Of a stretch of 64,000 nt of DNA, positions 23,301 to 36,800 are shown piece by piece; the first letter of the stretch is position 1, and every line of letters starts with the position of its first letter. A program made the translations under genes and the position numbers. The DNA comes from Triglochin maritima. Taxonomy: Eukaryota > Streptophyta > Magnoliopsida > Alismatales > Juncaginaceae. The notes under the pieces were generated by a model, which was given only the letters and a program-made list of their open reading frames with translations, was not told the origin of the DNA and searched no databases. The stretch covers positions 26,805,493 through 26,869,492 of the forward strand of contig OY821793.1 in assembly GCA_963682175.1 (NCBI GenBank), in the 5' to 3' direction.

Positions 23301-24869
23301 TCCCTACCAGCCACGCCCCCACATCATCAGCATTCTTCATCTCATCGCGCCTCGCCCTACATACATCTAAATCGGGCATTCTAAGAGGAGTTACGCATCC
23401 ACTCCTCCTCACTATGTGATCGGGTGCCCAAATATAGACTAAGGCTCACCTAAGGTCCACTCAGGCCATTGCTTGGGACAAACGATGCGGCAGCTTCCAC
23501 TTTGCCCGCGGGCAACACCCATGGACTTCCAAACGCGTTTTGGAAGCGAATGGGGTAGGCAACAACCGTGGGAAGCCAAGCATGGGCACGAGCAACGTCC
23601 CAAAGAACTTTCCCCACGAGAAACCCCCATTCCCTTCCGGACGCGTTCGGAAGTGCACGGGAAGGCAACAACCTTGGGCAACCGAGCACGTCGAAGAGCA
23701 ACGTCCACAGGCACCTTGGTCTTTGCCCACGAGCAACCCCCATTTCACCTGCAAGTGCGCTTTCACTTCGAAACGTGTTTTGGAAGTGAATGCCGCAGGC
23801 CACTGCCGCGAGCACACACTAGGCCCTAGCGTGGCGCTGACATGCCAACTATGACAACACTAGGCTAGTGTCCATCGCCCGACCGCCAAATCACTCCGAG
23901 ATGGGTGCACCTCGTAGATAACGCGGATGGATATGTGGGGTCCTAAGTTCCATAAACCGTGGTTGGGCCGCCTAAAGACCACTTAGAAACTAGGTGTGGG
24001 GCTGGCCACATGCCACGCGTGGAGCTGGCCAAAGGCCACTCCGTCGCCACCCTGCAGGCCAACACCAAATCGGCTGCGCCTCGAGCATCCGACCTCCAAA
24101 TCGAGCGTTCTAACTTGCATTACGTGGAAATTTCATCCCTCTATCTGCCACTAAAATTTCAGAGCAAACCCCCAAGCATTCGGGGTCGCGCCTCCTCCAA
24201 GAAGACGTAGCTCCCTACCAGCCACGCCCCCACATCATCAGCATTCTTCATCTCATCGCGCCTCGCCCTACATACATCTAAATCGGGCATTCTAAGAGGA
24301 GTTACCCATCCACTCCTCCTCACTATGTGCTCGGGTGCCCAAATATAGACTAAGGCTCACCTAAGGTCCACTCAGGCCATTGCTTGGGACAAACGATGCG
24401 GCAGCTTCCACTTTGCCCGCGGGCAACACCCATGGACTTCCAAACGCGTTTTGGAAGCGAATGGGGTAGGCAACAACCGTGGGAACCCAATCATGGGCAC
24501 GAGCAACGTCCCAAAGAACTTTCCCCACGAGAAACCCCCATTCCCTTTCGGACGCATTCGGAAGTGCACGGGAAGGCAACAACCTTGGGCAACCGAGCAC
24601 GTCGAAAAGCAACGTCCACAGGCACCTTGGTCTTTGCCCACGAGCAACCTCCATTTCACCTACAAGTGCGCTTTCACTGCCAAACGTGTTTTGGAAGCGA
24701 ATGCCGCAGGCCACTGCCGCGAGCACACACTAGGCCCTAGCGTGGCGCTGACATGCCAACTATGACAACACTAGGCTAGTGTCCATCGCCCGACCGCCAA
24801 ATCACTCCGAGATGGGTGCACCTCGTAGATAACGCGGATGGATATGTGGGGTCCTAAGTTCCATAAACC
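20317..24869. repeat. Five-unit block, copy 2 (starts 20317, 21226, 22137, 23048, 23959)
   Basis: This block repeats units 15762-20316 in order. The first unit keeps CACATAAGG but is 909 bp, because CGTCCACAGG has lost one CA near 20975. The remaining four units match 16673-20316 at every marker site compared, including CCCCTCAAA, AAACTCCCAATC, GGCCAGTGTCC, AAAGGTCACTCC and CCCTTTCGGACGCATTC. The ATCTTCCCCT variant at 20501-20510 recurs in unit 24870, which places the right end of the duplicated segment at about 25080. Confidence 0.85.
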
Positions 24870-26691
24870 GTGGTTGGGCCGCCTAAAGACCACTTAGAAA
24901 CTAGGTGTGGGGCTGGCCACATGCCACGCGTGGAGCTGGCCAAAGGCCACTCCGTCGCCACCCTGCAGGCCAACACCAAATCGGCTGCGCCTCGAGCATC
25001 CGACCTCCAAATCGAGCGTTCTAACTTGCATTACGTAGACAATTCATCCCTCTATCTTCCCCTAAAATTTCAGAGCAAACGCCCAATCATTCGGGGTCGC
25101 GCCTCCTCCAAGAAGACGTAGCTCCCTACCAGCCACGCCCCCACATCATCAGCATTCTTCATCTCATCGCGCCTCGCCCTACATACATCTAAATCGGGCA
25201 TTCTAAGAGGAGTTACCCATCCACTCCTCCTCACTATGTGCTCGGGTGCCCAAATATATACTAAGGCTCACCTAAGGTCCACTCAGGCCATTGCTTGGGA
25301 CAAACGATGCGGCAGCTTCCACTTTGCCCGCGGGCAACACCCATGGACTTCCAAACGCGTTTTGGAAGCGAATGGGGTAGGCAACAACCGTGGGAACCCA
25401 AGCATGGGCACGAGCAACGTCCCAAAGAACTTTCCCCACGAGAAACCCCCATTCCCTTCCGGACGCGTTCGGAAGTGCACGGGAAGGCAACAACCTTGGG
25501 CAACCGAGCACGTCGAAGAGCAACGTCCACAGGCACCTTGGTCTTTGCCCACGAGCAACCTCCATTTGACCTACAAGTGTGCTTTCACTGCCAAACGTGT
25601 TTTGGAAGCGAATGCCGCAGGCCACTGCCGCGAGCACACACTAGGCCCTAGCGTGGCGCTGACATGCCAACTATGACAACACTAGGCTAGTGTCCATCGC
25701 CCGACCGCCAAATCACTCCGAGATGGGTGCACCTCGTAGATAACGCGGATGGATATGTGGGGTCCTAAGTTCCATAAACCGTGGTTGGGCCGCCTAAAGA
25801 CCACTTAGAAACTAGGTGTGGGGCTGGCCACATGCCACGCGTGGAGCTGGCCAAAGGCCACTCCGTCGCCACCCTGCAGGCCAACACCAAATCGGCTGCG
25901 CCTCGAGCATCCGACCTCCAAATCGAGCGTTCTAACTTGCATTACGTAGACAATTCATCCCGCTATCTGACCCTAAAATTTCAGAGCAAACGCCCAATCA
26001 TTCGGGGTCGCGCCTCCTCCAAGAAGACGTAGCTCCCTACCAGCCACGCCCCCACATCATCAGCATTCTTCATCTCATCGCGCCTCGCCCTACATACATC
26101 TAAATCGGGCATTCTAAGAGGAGTTACCCATCCACTCCTCCTCACTATGTGCTCGGGTGCCCAAATATATACTAAGGCTCACCTAAGGTCCACTCAGGCC
26201 ATTGCTTGGGACAAACGATGCGGCAGCTTCCACTTTGCCCGCGGGCAACACCCATGGACTTCCAAACGCGTTTTGGAAGCGAATGGGGTAGGCAACAACC
26301 GTGGGAACCCAAGCATGGGCACGAGCAACGTCCCAAAGAACTTTCCCCACGAGAAACCCCCATTCCCTTCCGGACGCGTTCGGAAGTGCACGGGAAGGCA
26401 ACAACCTTGGGCAACCGAGCACGTCGAAGAGCAACGTCCACAGGCACCTTGGTCTTTGCCCACGAGCAACCTCCATTTCACCTACAAGTGCGCTTTCAGT
26501 GCCAAACGTGTTTTGGAAGCGAATGCCGCAGGCCACTGCCGCGAGCACACACTAGGCCTTAGCGTGGCGCTGACATGCCAACTATGACAACACTAGGCTA
26601 GTGTCCATCGCCCGACCGCCAAATCACTCCGAGATGGGTGCACCTCGTAGATAACGCGGATGGATATGTGGGGTCCTAAGTTCCATAAACC
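24870..26691. repeat. Satellite units 28-29 (starts 24870, 25781)
   Basis: Both units have AAACGCCCAATCATTC, TATATA and AACCCAAGC. The second has private changes CGCTATCTGACCC near 25960, CAGTGCCAAACG near 26498 and GGCCTTAGCG near 26557. They lie between the five-unit duplication and the single-unit amplification. Confidence 0.92.
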
Positions 26692-29600
26692 GTGGTTGGG
26701 CCGCCTAAAGACCACTTAGAAACTAGGTGTGGGGCTGGCCACATGCCACGCGTGGAGCTGGCCAAAGGCCACTCCGTCGCCACCCTGCAGGCCAACACCA
26801 AATCGGCTGCGTCTCGAGCATCCGACCTCCAAATCGAGCGTTCTAACTTGCATTACGTAGACAATTCATCCCTCTATCTGCCCCAAAAATTTCAGAGCAA
26901 ACTCCCAAGTATTCGGGGTCGCGCCTCCTCCAAGAAGACGTAGCTCCCTACCAGCCACGCCCCCACATCATCAGCATTCTTCATCTCATCGCGCCTCGCC
27001 CTACATACATCTAAATCGGGCATTCTAAGAGGAGTTACGCATCCACTCCTCCTCACTATGTGATCGGGTGCCCAAATATAGACTAAGGCTCACCTAAGGT
27101 CCACTCAGGCCATTGCTTGGGACAAACGATGCGGCAGCTTCCACTTTGCCCGCGGGCAACACCCATGGACTTCCAAACGTGTTTTGGAAGCGAATGGGGT
27201 AGGCAACAACCGTGGGAACCCAAGCATGGGCACGAGCAACGTCCCAAAGAACTTTCCCCACGAGAAACCCCCATTCCCTTCCGGACGCGTTCGGAAGTGC
27301 ACGGGAAGGCAACAACCTTGGGCAACCGAGCACGTCGAAGAGCAACGTCCACAGGCACCTTGGTCTTTGCCCACGAGCAACCTCCATTTGACCTACAAGT
27401 GTTCTTTCACTGCCAAACGTGTTTTGGAAGCGAATGCCGCAGGCCACTGCCGCGAGCACACACTAGGCCCTAGCGTGGCGCTGACATGCCAACTATGACA
27501 ACACTAGGCTAGTGTCCATCGCCCGACCGCCAAATCACTCCGAGATGGGTGCACCTCGTAGATAACGCGGATGGATATGTGGGGTCCTAAGTTCCATAAA
27601 CCGTGGTTGGGCCGCCTAAAGACCACTTAGAAACTAGGTGTGGGGCTGGCCACATGCCACGCGTGGAGCTGGCCAAAGGCCACTCCGTCGCCACCCTGCA
27701 GGCCAACACCAAATCGGCTGCGTCTCGAGCATCCGACCTCCAAATCGAGCGTTCTAACTTGCATTACGTAGACAATTCATCCCTCTATCTGCCCCAAAAA
27801 TTTCAGAGCAAACTCCCAAGTATTCGGGGTCGCGCCTCCTCCAAGAAGACGTAGCTCCCTACCAGCCACGCCCCCACATCATCAGCATTCTTCATCTCAT
27901 CGCGCCTCGCCCTACATACATCTAAATCGGGCATTCTAAGAGGAGTTACGCATCCACTCCTCCTCACTATGTGATCGGGTGCCCAAATATAGACTAAGGC
28001 TCACCTAAGGTCCACTCAGGCCATTGCTTGGGACAAACGATGCGGCAGCTTCCACTTTGCCCGCGGGCAACACCCATGGACTTCCAAACGTGTTTTGGAA
28101 GCGAATGGGGTAGGCAACAACCGTGGGAACCCAAGCATGGGCACGAGCAACGTCCCAAAGAACTTTCCCCACGAGAAACCCCCATTCCCTTCCGGACGCG
28201 TTCGGAAGTGCACGGGAAGGCAACAACCTTGGGCAACCGAGCACGTCGAAGAGCAACGTCCACAGGCACCTTGGTCTTTGCCCACGAGCAACCTCCATTT
28301 GACCTACAAGTGTTCTTTCACTGCCAAACGTGTTTTGGAAGCGAATGCCGCAGGCCACTGCCGCGAGCACACACTAGGCCCTAGCGTGGCGCTGACATGC
28401 CAACTATGACAACACTAGGCTAGTGTCCATCGCCCGACCGCCAAATCACTCCGAGATGGGTGCACCTCGTAGATAACGCGGATGGATATGTGGGGTCCTA
28501 AGTTCCATAAACCGTGGTTGGGCCGCCTAAAGACCACTTAGAAACTAGGTGTGGGGCTGGCCACATGCCACGCGTGGAGCTGGCCAAAGGCCACTCCGTC
28601 GCCACCCTGCAGGCCAACACCAAATCGGCTGCGTCTCGAGCATCCGACCTCCAAATCGAGCGTTCTAACTTGCATTACGTAGACAATTCATCCCTCTATC
28701 TGCCCCAAAAATTTCAGAGCAAACTCCCAAGTATTCGGGGTCGCGCCTCCTCCAAGAAGACGTAGCTCCCTACCAGCCACGCCCCCACATCATCAGCATT
28801 CTTCATCTCATCGCGCCTCGCCCTACATACATCTAAATCGGGCATTCTAAGAGGAGTTACGCATCCACTCCTCCTCACTATGTGATCGGGTGCCCAAATA
28901 TAGACTAAGGCTCACCTAAGGTCCACTCAGGCCATTGCTTGGGACAAACGATGCGGCAGCTTCCACTTTGCCCGCGGGCAACACCCATGGACTTCCAAAC
29001 GTGTTTTGGAAGCGAATGGGGTAGGCAACAACCGTGGGAACCCAAGCATGGGCACGAGCAACGTCCCAAAGAACTTTCCCCACGAGAAACCCCCATTCCC
29101 TTCCGGACGCGTTCGGAAGTGCACGGGAAGGCAACAACCTTGGGCAACCGAGCACGTCGAAGAGCAACGTCCACAGGCACCTTGGTCTTTGCCCACGAGC
29201 AACCTCCATTTGACCTACAAGTGTTCTTTCACTGCCAAACGTGTTTTGGAAGCGAATGCCGCAGGCCACTGCCTCGAGCACACACTAGGCCCTAGCGTGG
29301 CGCTGACATGCCAACTATGACAACACTAGGCTAGTGTCCATCGCCCGACCGCCAAATCACTCCGAGATGGGTGCACCTCGTAGATAACGCGGATGGATAT
29401 GTGGGGTCCTAAGTTCCATAAACCGTGGTTGGGCCGCCTAAAGACCACTTAGAAACTAGGTGTGGGGCTGGCCACATGCCACGCGTGGAGCTGGCCAAAG
29501 GCCACTCCGTCGCCACCCTGCAGGCCAACACCAAATCGGCTGCGTCTCGAGCATCCGACCTCCAAATCGAGCGTTCTAACTTGCATTACGTAGACAATTC

Positions 29601-30335
29601 ATCCCTCTATCTGCCCCAAAAATTTCAGAGCAAACTCCCAAGTATTCGGGGTCGCGCCTCCTCCAAGAAGACGTAGCTCCCTACCAGCCACGCCCCCACA
29701 TCATCAGCATTCTTCATCTCATCGCGCCTCGCCCTACATACATCTAAATCGGGCATTCTAAGAGGAGTTACGCATCCACTCCTCCTCACTATGTGATCGG
29801 GTGCCCAAATATAGACTAAGGCTCACCTAAGGTCCACTCAGGCCATTGCTTGGGACAAACGATGCGGCAGCTTCCACTTTGCCCGCGGGCAACACCCATG
29901 GACTTCCAAACGTGTTTTGGAAGCGAATGGGGTAGGCAACAACCGTGGGAACCCAAGCATGGGCACGAGCAACGTCCCAAAGAACTTTCCCCACGAGAAA
30001 CCCCCATTCCCTTCCGGACGCGTTCGGAAGTGCACGGGAAGGCAACAACCTTGGGCAACCGAGCACGTCGAAGAGCAACGTCCACAGGCACCTTGGTCTT
30101 TGCCCACGAGCAACCTCCATTTGACCTACAAGTGTGCTTTCACTGCCAAACGTGTTTTGGAAGCAAATGCCGTAGGCCACTGCCGCGAGCACACACTAGG
30201 CCCTAGCGTGGCGCTGACATGCCAACTATGACAACACTAGGCTAGTGTCCATCGCCCGACCGCCAAATCACTCCGAGATGGTTGCACCTTGTAGATAACG
30301 TGGATGGATATGTGGGGTCCTAAGTTCCATAAACC
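26692..30335. repeat. Four near-identical units (starts 26692, 27603, 28514, 29425)
   Basis: All four carry GCTGCGTCTCG, CTGCCCCAAAAATTTC and AAACTCCCAAGT. The first three share the rare AAGTGTTCTTTC in the right part. The first two look identical throughout. The third differs by CTGCCTCGAG near 29272. The fourth has AAGTGTGCTTTC, GGAAGCAAATGCC and CCGTAGGCC and leads into the next subfamily. Here the homogenised unit is the single 911-bp copy, with no dimer or longer block. Confidence 0.9.
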
Positions 30336-33068
30336 GTGGTTGGGCCGCCTAAAGACCACTTAGAAACTAGGTGTGGGGCTGGCCACATCCCACGCGTGGA
30401 GCTGGCCAAAGGCCACTCCGTCGCCACCCTGCAGGCCAACACCAAATCGGCTGCGCGTCGAACATCCGACCTCCAAATCGAGCGTTCTAACTTGCATTAC
30501 GTAGACAATTCATCCCTCTATCTGCCCCTAAAATTTCAGAGCAAACTCCCAAGTATTCGGGGTCGCGCCTCCTCCAAGAAGACGTAGCTCCCTACCAGCC
30601 ACGCCCCCACATCATCAGCATTCTTCATCTCATCGCGCCTCGCCCTACATACATCTAAATCGGGCATTCTAAGAGGAGTTACGCATCCACTCCTCCTCAC
30701 TATGTGATCGGGTGCCCAAATATAGACTAAGGCTCACCTAAGGTCCACTCAGGCCATTGCTTGGGACAAACGATGCGGCAGCTTCCACTTTGCCCGCGGG
30801 CAACACCCATGGACTTCCAAACGTGTTTTGGAAGCGAATGGGGTAGGCAACAACCGTGGGAACCCAAGAATGGGCACGAGCAACGTCCCAAAGAACTTTC
30901 CCCACGAGAAACCCCCATTCCCTTCCGGACGCGTTCGGAAGTGCACGGGAAGGCAACAACCTTGGGCAACCGAGCACGTCGAAGAGCAACGTCCACAGGC
31001 ACCTTGGTCTTTGCCCACGAGCAACCTCCATTTGACCTACAAGTGTGCTTTCACTGCCAAACGTGTTTTGGAAGCGAATGCCGTAGGCCACTGCCGCGAG
31101 CACACACTAGGCCCTAGCGTGGCGCTGACATGCCAACTATGACAACACTAGGCTAGTGTCCATCGCCCGACCGCCAAATCACTCCGAGATGGGTGCACCT
31201 TGTAGATAACGTGGATGGATATGTGGGGTCCTAAGTTCCATAAACCGTGGTTGGGCCGCCTAAAGACCACTTAGAAACTAGGTGTGGGGCTGGCCACATC
31301 CCACGCGTGGAGCTGGCCAAAGGCCACTCCGTCGCCACCCTGCAGGCCAACACCAAATCGGCTGCGCGTCGAACATCCGACCTCCAAATCGAGCGTTCTA
31401 ACTTGCATTACGTAGACAATTCATCCCTCTATCTGCCCCTAAAATTTCAGAGCAAACTCCCAAGTATTCGGGGTCGCGCCTCCTCCAAGAAGACGTAGCT
31501 CCCTACCAGCCACGCCCCCACATCATCAGCATTCTTCATCTCATCGCGCCTCGCCCTACATACATCTAAATCGGGCATTCTAAGAGGAGTTACGCATCCA
31601 CTCCTCCTCACTATGTGATCGGGTGCCCAAATATAGACTAAGGCTCACCTAAGGTCCACTCAGGCCATTGCTTGGGACAAACGATGCGGCAGCTTCCACT
31701 TTGCCCGCGGGCAACACCCATGGACTTCCAAACGTGTTTTGGAAGCGAATGGGGTAGGCAACAACCGTGGGAACCCAAGCATGGGCACGAGCAATGTCCC
31801 AAAGAACTTTCCCCACGAGAAACCCCCATTCCCTTCCGGACGCGTTCGGAAGTGCACGGGAAGGCAACAACCTTGGGCAACCGAGCACGTCGAAGAGCAA
31901 CGTCCACAGGCACCTTGGTCTTTGCCCACGAGCAACCTCCATTTGACCTACAAGTGTGCTTTCACTGCCAAACGTGTTTTGGAAGCGAATGCCGCAGGCC
32001 ACTGCCGCGAGCACACACTAGGCCCTAGCGTGGCGCTGACATGCCAACTATGACAACACTAGGCTAGTGTCCATCGCCCGACCGCCAAATCACTCCGAGA
32101 TGGGTGCACCTTGTAGATAACGTGGATGGATATGTGGGGTCCTAAGTTCCATAAACCGTGGTTGGGCCGCCTAAAGACCACTTAGAAACTAGGTGTGGGG
32201 CTGGCCACATCCCACGCGTGGATCTGGCCAAAGGCCACTCCGTCGCCACCCTGCAGGCCAACACCAAATCGGCTGCGCGTCGAACATCCGACCTCCAAAT
32301 CGAGCGTTCTAACTTGCATTACGTAGACAATTCATCCCTCTATCTGCCCCTAAAATTTCAGAGCAAACGCCCAATCATTCGGGGTCGCGCCTCCTCCAAG
32401 AAGACGTAGCTCCCTACCAGCCACGCCCCCACATCATCAGCATTCTTCATCTCATCGCGCCTCGCCCTACATACATCTAAATCGGGCATTCTAAGAGGAG
32501 TTACCCATCCACTCCTCCTCACTATGTGCTCGGGTGCCCAAATATATACTAAGGCTCACCTAAGATCCACTCAGGCCATTGCTTGGGACAAACGATGCGG
32601 CAGCTTCCACTTTGCCCGCGGGCAACACCCATGGACTTCCAAACGCGTTTTGGAAGCGAATGGGGTAGGCAACAACCGTGGGAACCCAATCATGGGCACG
32701 AGCAACGTCCCAAAGAACTTTCCCCACGAGAAACCCGCATTCCCTTCCGGACGCGTTCGGAAGTGCACGGGAAGGCAACAACCTTGGGCAACCGAGCACG
32801 TCGAAGAGCAACGTCCACAGGCACCTTGGTCTTTGCCCACGAGCAACCTCCATTTCACCTACAAGTGCGCTTTCACTGCCAAACGTGTTTTGGAAGCGAA
32901 TGCCGCAGGCCACTGCCGCGAGCACACACTAGGCCCTAGCGTGGCGCTGACATGCCAACTATGACAACACTAGGCTAGTGTCCATCGCCCGACCGCCAAA
33001 TCACTCCGAGATGGGTGCACCTCGTAGATAACACGGATGGATATGTGGGGTCCTAAGTTCCATAAACC
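30336..33068. repeat. Three related units with a CACATCCCACGCG mark (starts 30336, 31247, 32158)
   Basis: These share CACATCCCACGCG in place of CACATGCCACGCG, and GCTGCGCGTCGAACATCC. Each is preceded by CCTTGTAGATAACGTGG. Private changes are AAGAATGGGC near 30867, GAGCAATGTCC near 31791, and GTGGATCTGG near 32221 with GAAACCCGCATTCC near 32731. The right part of the third unit has switched to the AACCCAATC / TATATA form, so the recombination boundary lies inside the unit. Confidence 0.88.
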
Positions 33069-33841
33069 GTGGTTGGGCCGCCTAACTTGCATTACGTAGA
33101 CAATTCATCCCTCTATCTGCCCCTAAAATTGCATAGCAAACGCCCAAGTATTCGGGGTCGCGGCTCCTCCAAGAAGACGTAGCTCCCTACCAGCCACGCC
33201 CCCACATCATCAGCATTCTTCATCTCATCGCGCCTCGCCCTACATACATCTAAATCGGGCATTCTAAGAGGAGTTACCCATCCACTCCTCCTCACTATGT
33301 GCTCGGGTGCCCAAATATAGACTAAGGCTCACCTAAGGTCCACTCAGGCCATTGCTTGGGACAAACGATGCGGCAGCTTCCACTTTGCCCGCGGGCAACA
33401 CCCATGGACTTCCAAACGCGTTTTGGAAGCGAATGGGGTAGGCAACAACCGTGGGAACCCAATCATGGGCACGAGCAACGTCCCAAAGAACTTTCCCCAC
33501 GAGAAACCCCCATTCCCTTCCGGACGCGTTCGGAAGTGCACGGGAAGGCAACAACCTTGGGCAACCGAGCACGTCGAAGAGCAACGTCCACAGGCACCTT
33601 GGTCTTTGCCCACGAGCAACCTCCATTTCACCTACAAGTGCGCTTTCACTGCCAAACGTGTTTTGGAAGCGAATGCCGCAGGCCACTGCCGCGAGCACAC
33701 ACTAGGCCCTAGCGTGGCGCTGACATGCCAACTATGACAACACTAGGCTAGTGTCCATCGCCCGACCGCCAAATCACTCCGAGATGGGTGCACCTCGTAG
33801 ATAACACGGATGGATATGTGGGGTCCTAAGTTCCATAAACC
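33069..33841. repeat. Deleted unit of 773 bp (138-bp internal deletion)
   Basis: The unit begins normally but CCGCCTAA joins directly to CTTGCATTACG at 33079-33096, removing 138 bp. In intact units the deleted stretch is flanked by CTAA on both sides (285-288 and 423-426 in the first unit), and one CTAA is left at 33082-33085. That is the pattern of a microhomology-mediated or replication-slippage deletion. The lost part holds the CCACGCGTGG palindrome and the first left-hand module. The remaining sequence has AAATTGCATAGC and CGCGGCTCC, matching the intact unit at 37486, so the deletion arose on that subtype. Confidence 0.93.
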
Positions 33842-36800
33842 GTGGTTGGGCCGCCTAAAGACCACTTAGAAACTAGGTGTGGGGCTGGCCACATGCCACG
33901 CGTGGAGCTGGCCAAAGGCCACTCCGTCGCCACCCTGCAGGCCAACACCAAATCGGCTGCGGCTCGAGCATCCGACCTCCAAATCGAGCGTTCTAACTTG
34001 CATTACGTAGACAATTCATCCCTCTATCTGCCCCTAAAATTTCAGAGCAAACTCCCAAGTATTCGGGGTCGCGCCTCCTCCAAGAAGACGTAGCTCCCTA
34101 CCAGCCACGCCCCCACATCATCAGCATTCTTCATCTCATCGCGCCTCGCCCTACATACATCTAAATCGGGCATTCTAAGAGGAGTTACGCATCCACTCCT
34201 CCTCACTATGTGATCGGGTGCCCAAATATAGACTAAGGCTCACCTAAGGTCCACTCAGGCCATTGCTTGGGACAAACGATGCGGCAGCTTCAACTTTGCC
34301 CGCGGGCAACACCCATGGACTTCCAAACGTGTTTTGGAAGCGAATGGGGTAGGCAACAACCGTGGGAACCCAAGCATGGGCACGAGCAACGTCCCAAAGA
34401 ACTTTCCCCACGAGAAACCCCCATTCCCTTCCGGACGCGTTCGGAAGTGCACGGGAAGGCAACAACCTTGGGCAACCGAGCACGTCGAAGAGCAACGTCC
34501 ACAGGCACCTTGGTCTTTGCCCACGAGCAACCTCCATTTGACCTACAAGTGTGCTTTCACTACCAAACGTGTTTTGGAAGCGAATGCCGCAGGCCACTGC
34601 CGCGAGCACACACTAGGCCCTAGCGTGGCGCTGACATGCCAACTATGACAACACTAGGCAAGTGTCCATCGCCCGACCGCCAAATCACTCCGAGATGGGT
34701 GCACCTCGTAGATAACGCGGAGGGATATGTGGGGTCCTAAGTTCCATAAACCGTGGTTGGGCCGCCTAAAGACCACTTAGAAACTAGGTGTGGGGCTGGC
34801 CACATCCCACGCGTGGAGCTGGCCAAAGGCCACTCCGTCGCCACCCTGCAGGCCAACACCAAATCGGCTGCGCGTCAAACATCCGACCTCCAAATCAAGC
34901 GTTCTAACTTGCATTACGTAGACAATTCATCCCTCTATCTGCCCCTAAAATTTCAGAGCAAACGCCCAATCATTCTGGGTCGCGCCTCCTCCAAGAAGAC
35001 GTAGCTCCCTACCAGCCACGCCCCCACATCATCAGCATTCTTCATCTCATCGCGCCTCGCCCTACATACATCTAAATCGGGCATTCTAAGAGGAGTTACC
35101 CATCCACTCCTCCTCACTATGTGCTCGGGTGCCCAAATATATACTAAGGCTCACCTAAGGTCCACTCAGGCCATTGCTTGGGACAAACGATGCGGCAGCT
35201 TCCACTTTGCCCGCGGGCAACACCCATGGACTTCCAAACGCGTTTTGGAAGCGAATGGGGTAGGCAACAACCGTGGGAACCCAATCATGGGCACGAGCAA
35301 CGTCCCAAAGAACTTTCCCCACGAGAAACCCCCATTCCCTTCCGGACGCGTTCGGAAGTGCACGGGAAGGCAACAACCTTGGGCAACCGAGCACGTCGAA
35401 GAGTAACGTCCACAGGCACCTTGGTCTTTGCCCACGAGCAACCTCCATTTCACCTACAAGTGCGCTTTCACTGCCAAACGTGTTTTGGAAGCGAATGCCG
35501 CAGGCCACTGCCGCGAGCACACACTAGGCCCTAGCGTGGCGCTGACATGCCAACTATGACAACACTAGGCTAGTGTCCATCGCCCGACCGCCAAATCACT
35601 CCGAGATGGGTGCACCTCGTAGATAACACGGATGGATATGTGGGGTCCTAAGTTCCATAAACCGTGGTTGGGCCGCCTAAAGACCACTTAGAAACTAGGT
35701 GTGGGGCTGGCCACATGCCACGCGTGGAGCTGGCCAAAGGCCACTCCGTCGCCACCCTGCAGGCCAACACCAAATCGGCTGCGGCTCGAGCATCCGACCT
35801 CCAAATCGAGCGTTCTAACTTGCATTACGTAGACAATTCATCCCTCTATCTGCCCCTAAAATTTCAGAGCAAACTCCCAAGTATTCGGGGTCGCGCCTCC
35901 TCCAAGAAGACGTAGCTCCCTACCAGCCACGCCCCCACATCATCAGCATTCTTCATCTCATCGCGCCTCGCCCTACATACATCTAAATCGGGCATTCTAA
36001 GAGGAGTTACGCATCCACTCCTCCTCACTATGTGATCGGGTGCCCAAATATAGACTAAGGCTCACCTAAGGTCCACTCAGGCCATTGCTTGGGACAAACG
36101 ATGCGGCAGCTTCAACTTTGCCCGCGGGCAACACCCATGGACTTCCAAACGTGTTTTGGAAGCGAATGGGGTAGGCAACAACCGTGGGAACCCAAGCATG
36201 GGCACGAGCAACGTCCCAAAGAACTTTCCCCACGAGAAACCCCCATTCCCTTCCGGACGCGTTCGGAAGTGCACGGGAAGGCAACAACCTTGGGCAACCG
36301 AGCACGTCGAAGAGCAACGTCCACAGGCACCTTGGTCTTTGCCCACGAGCAACCTCCATTTGACCTACAAGTGTGCTTTCACTACCAAACGTGTTTTGGA
36401 AGCGAATGCCGCAGGCCACTGCCGCGAGCACACACTAGGCCCTAGCGTGGCGCTGACATGCCAACTATGACAACACTAGGCAAGTGTCCATCGCCCGACC
36501 GCCAAATCACTCCGAGATGGGTGCACCTCGTAGATAACGCGGAGGGATATGTGGGGTCCTAAGTTCCATAAACCGTGGTTGGGCCGCCTAAAGACCACTT
36601 AGAAACTAGGTGTGGGGCTGGCCACATCCCACGCGTGGAGCTGGCCAAAGGCCACTCCGTCGCCACCCTGCAGGCCAACACCAAATCGGCTGCGCGTCAA
36701 ACATCCGACCTCCAAATCAAGCGTTCTAACTTGCATTACGTAGACAATTCATCCCTCTATCTGCCCCTAAAATTTCAGAGCAAACGCCCAATCATTCTGG

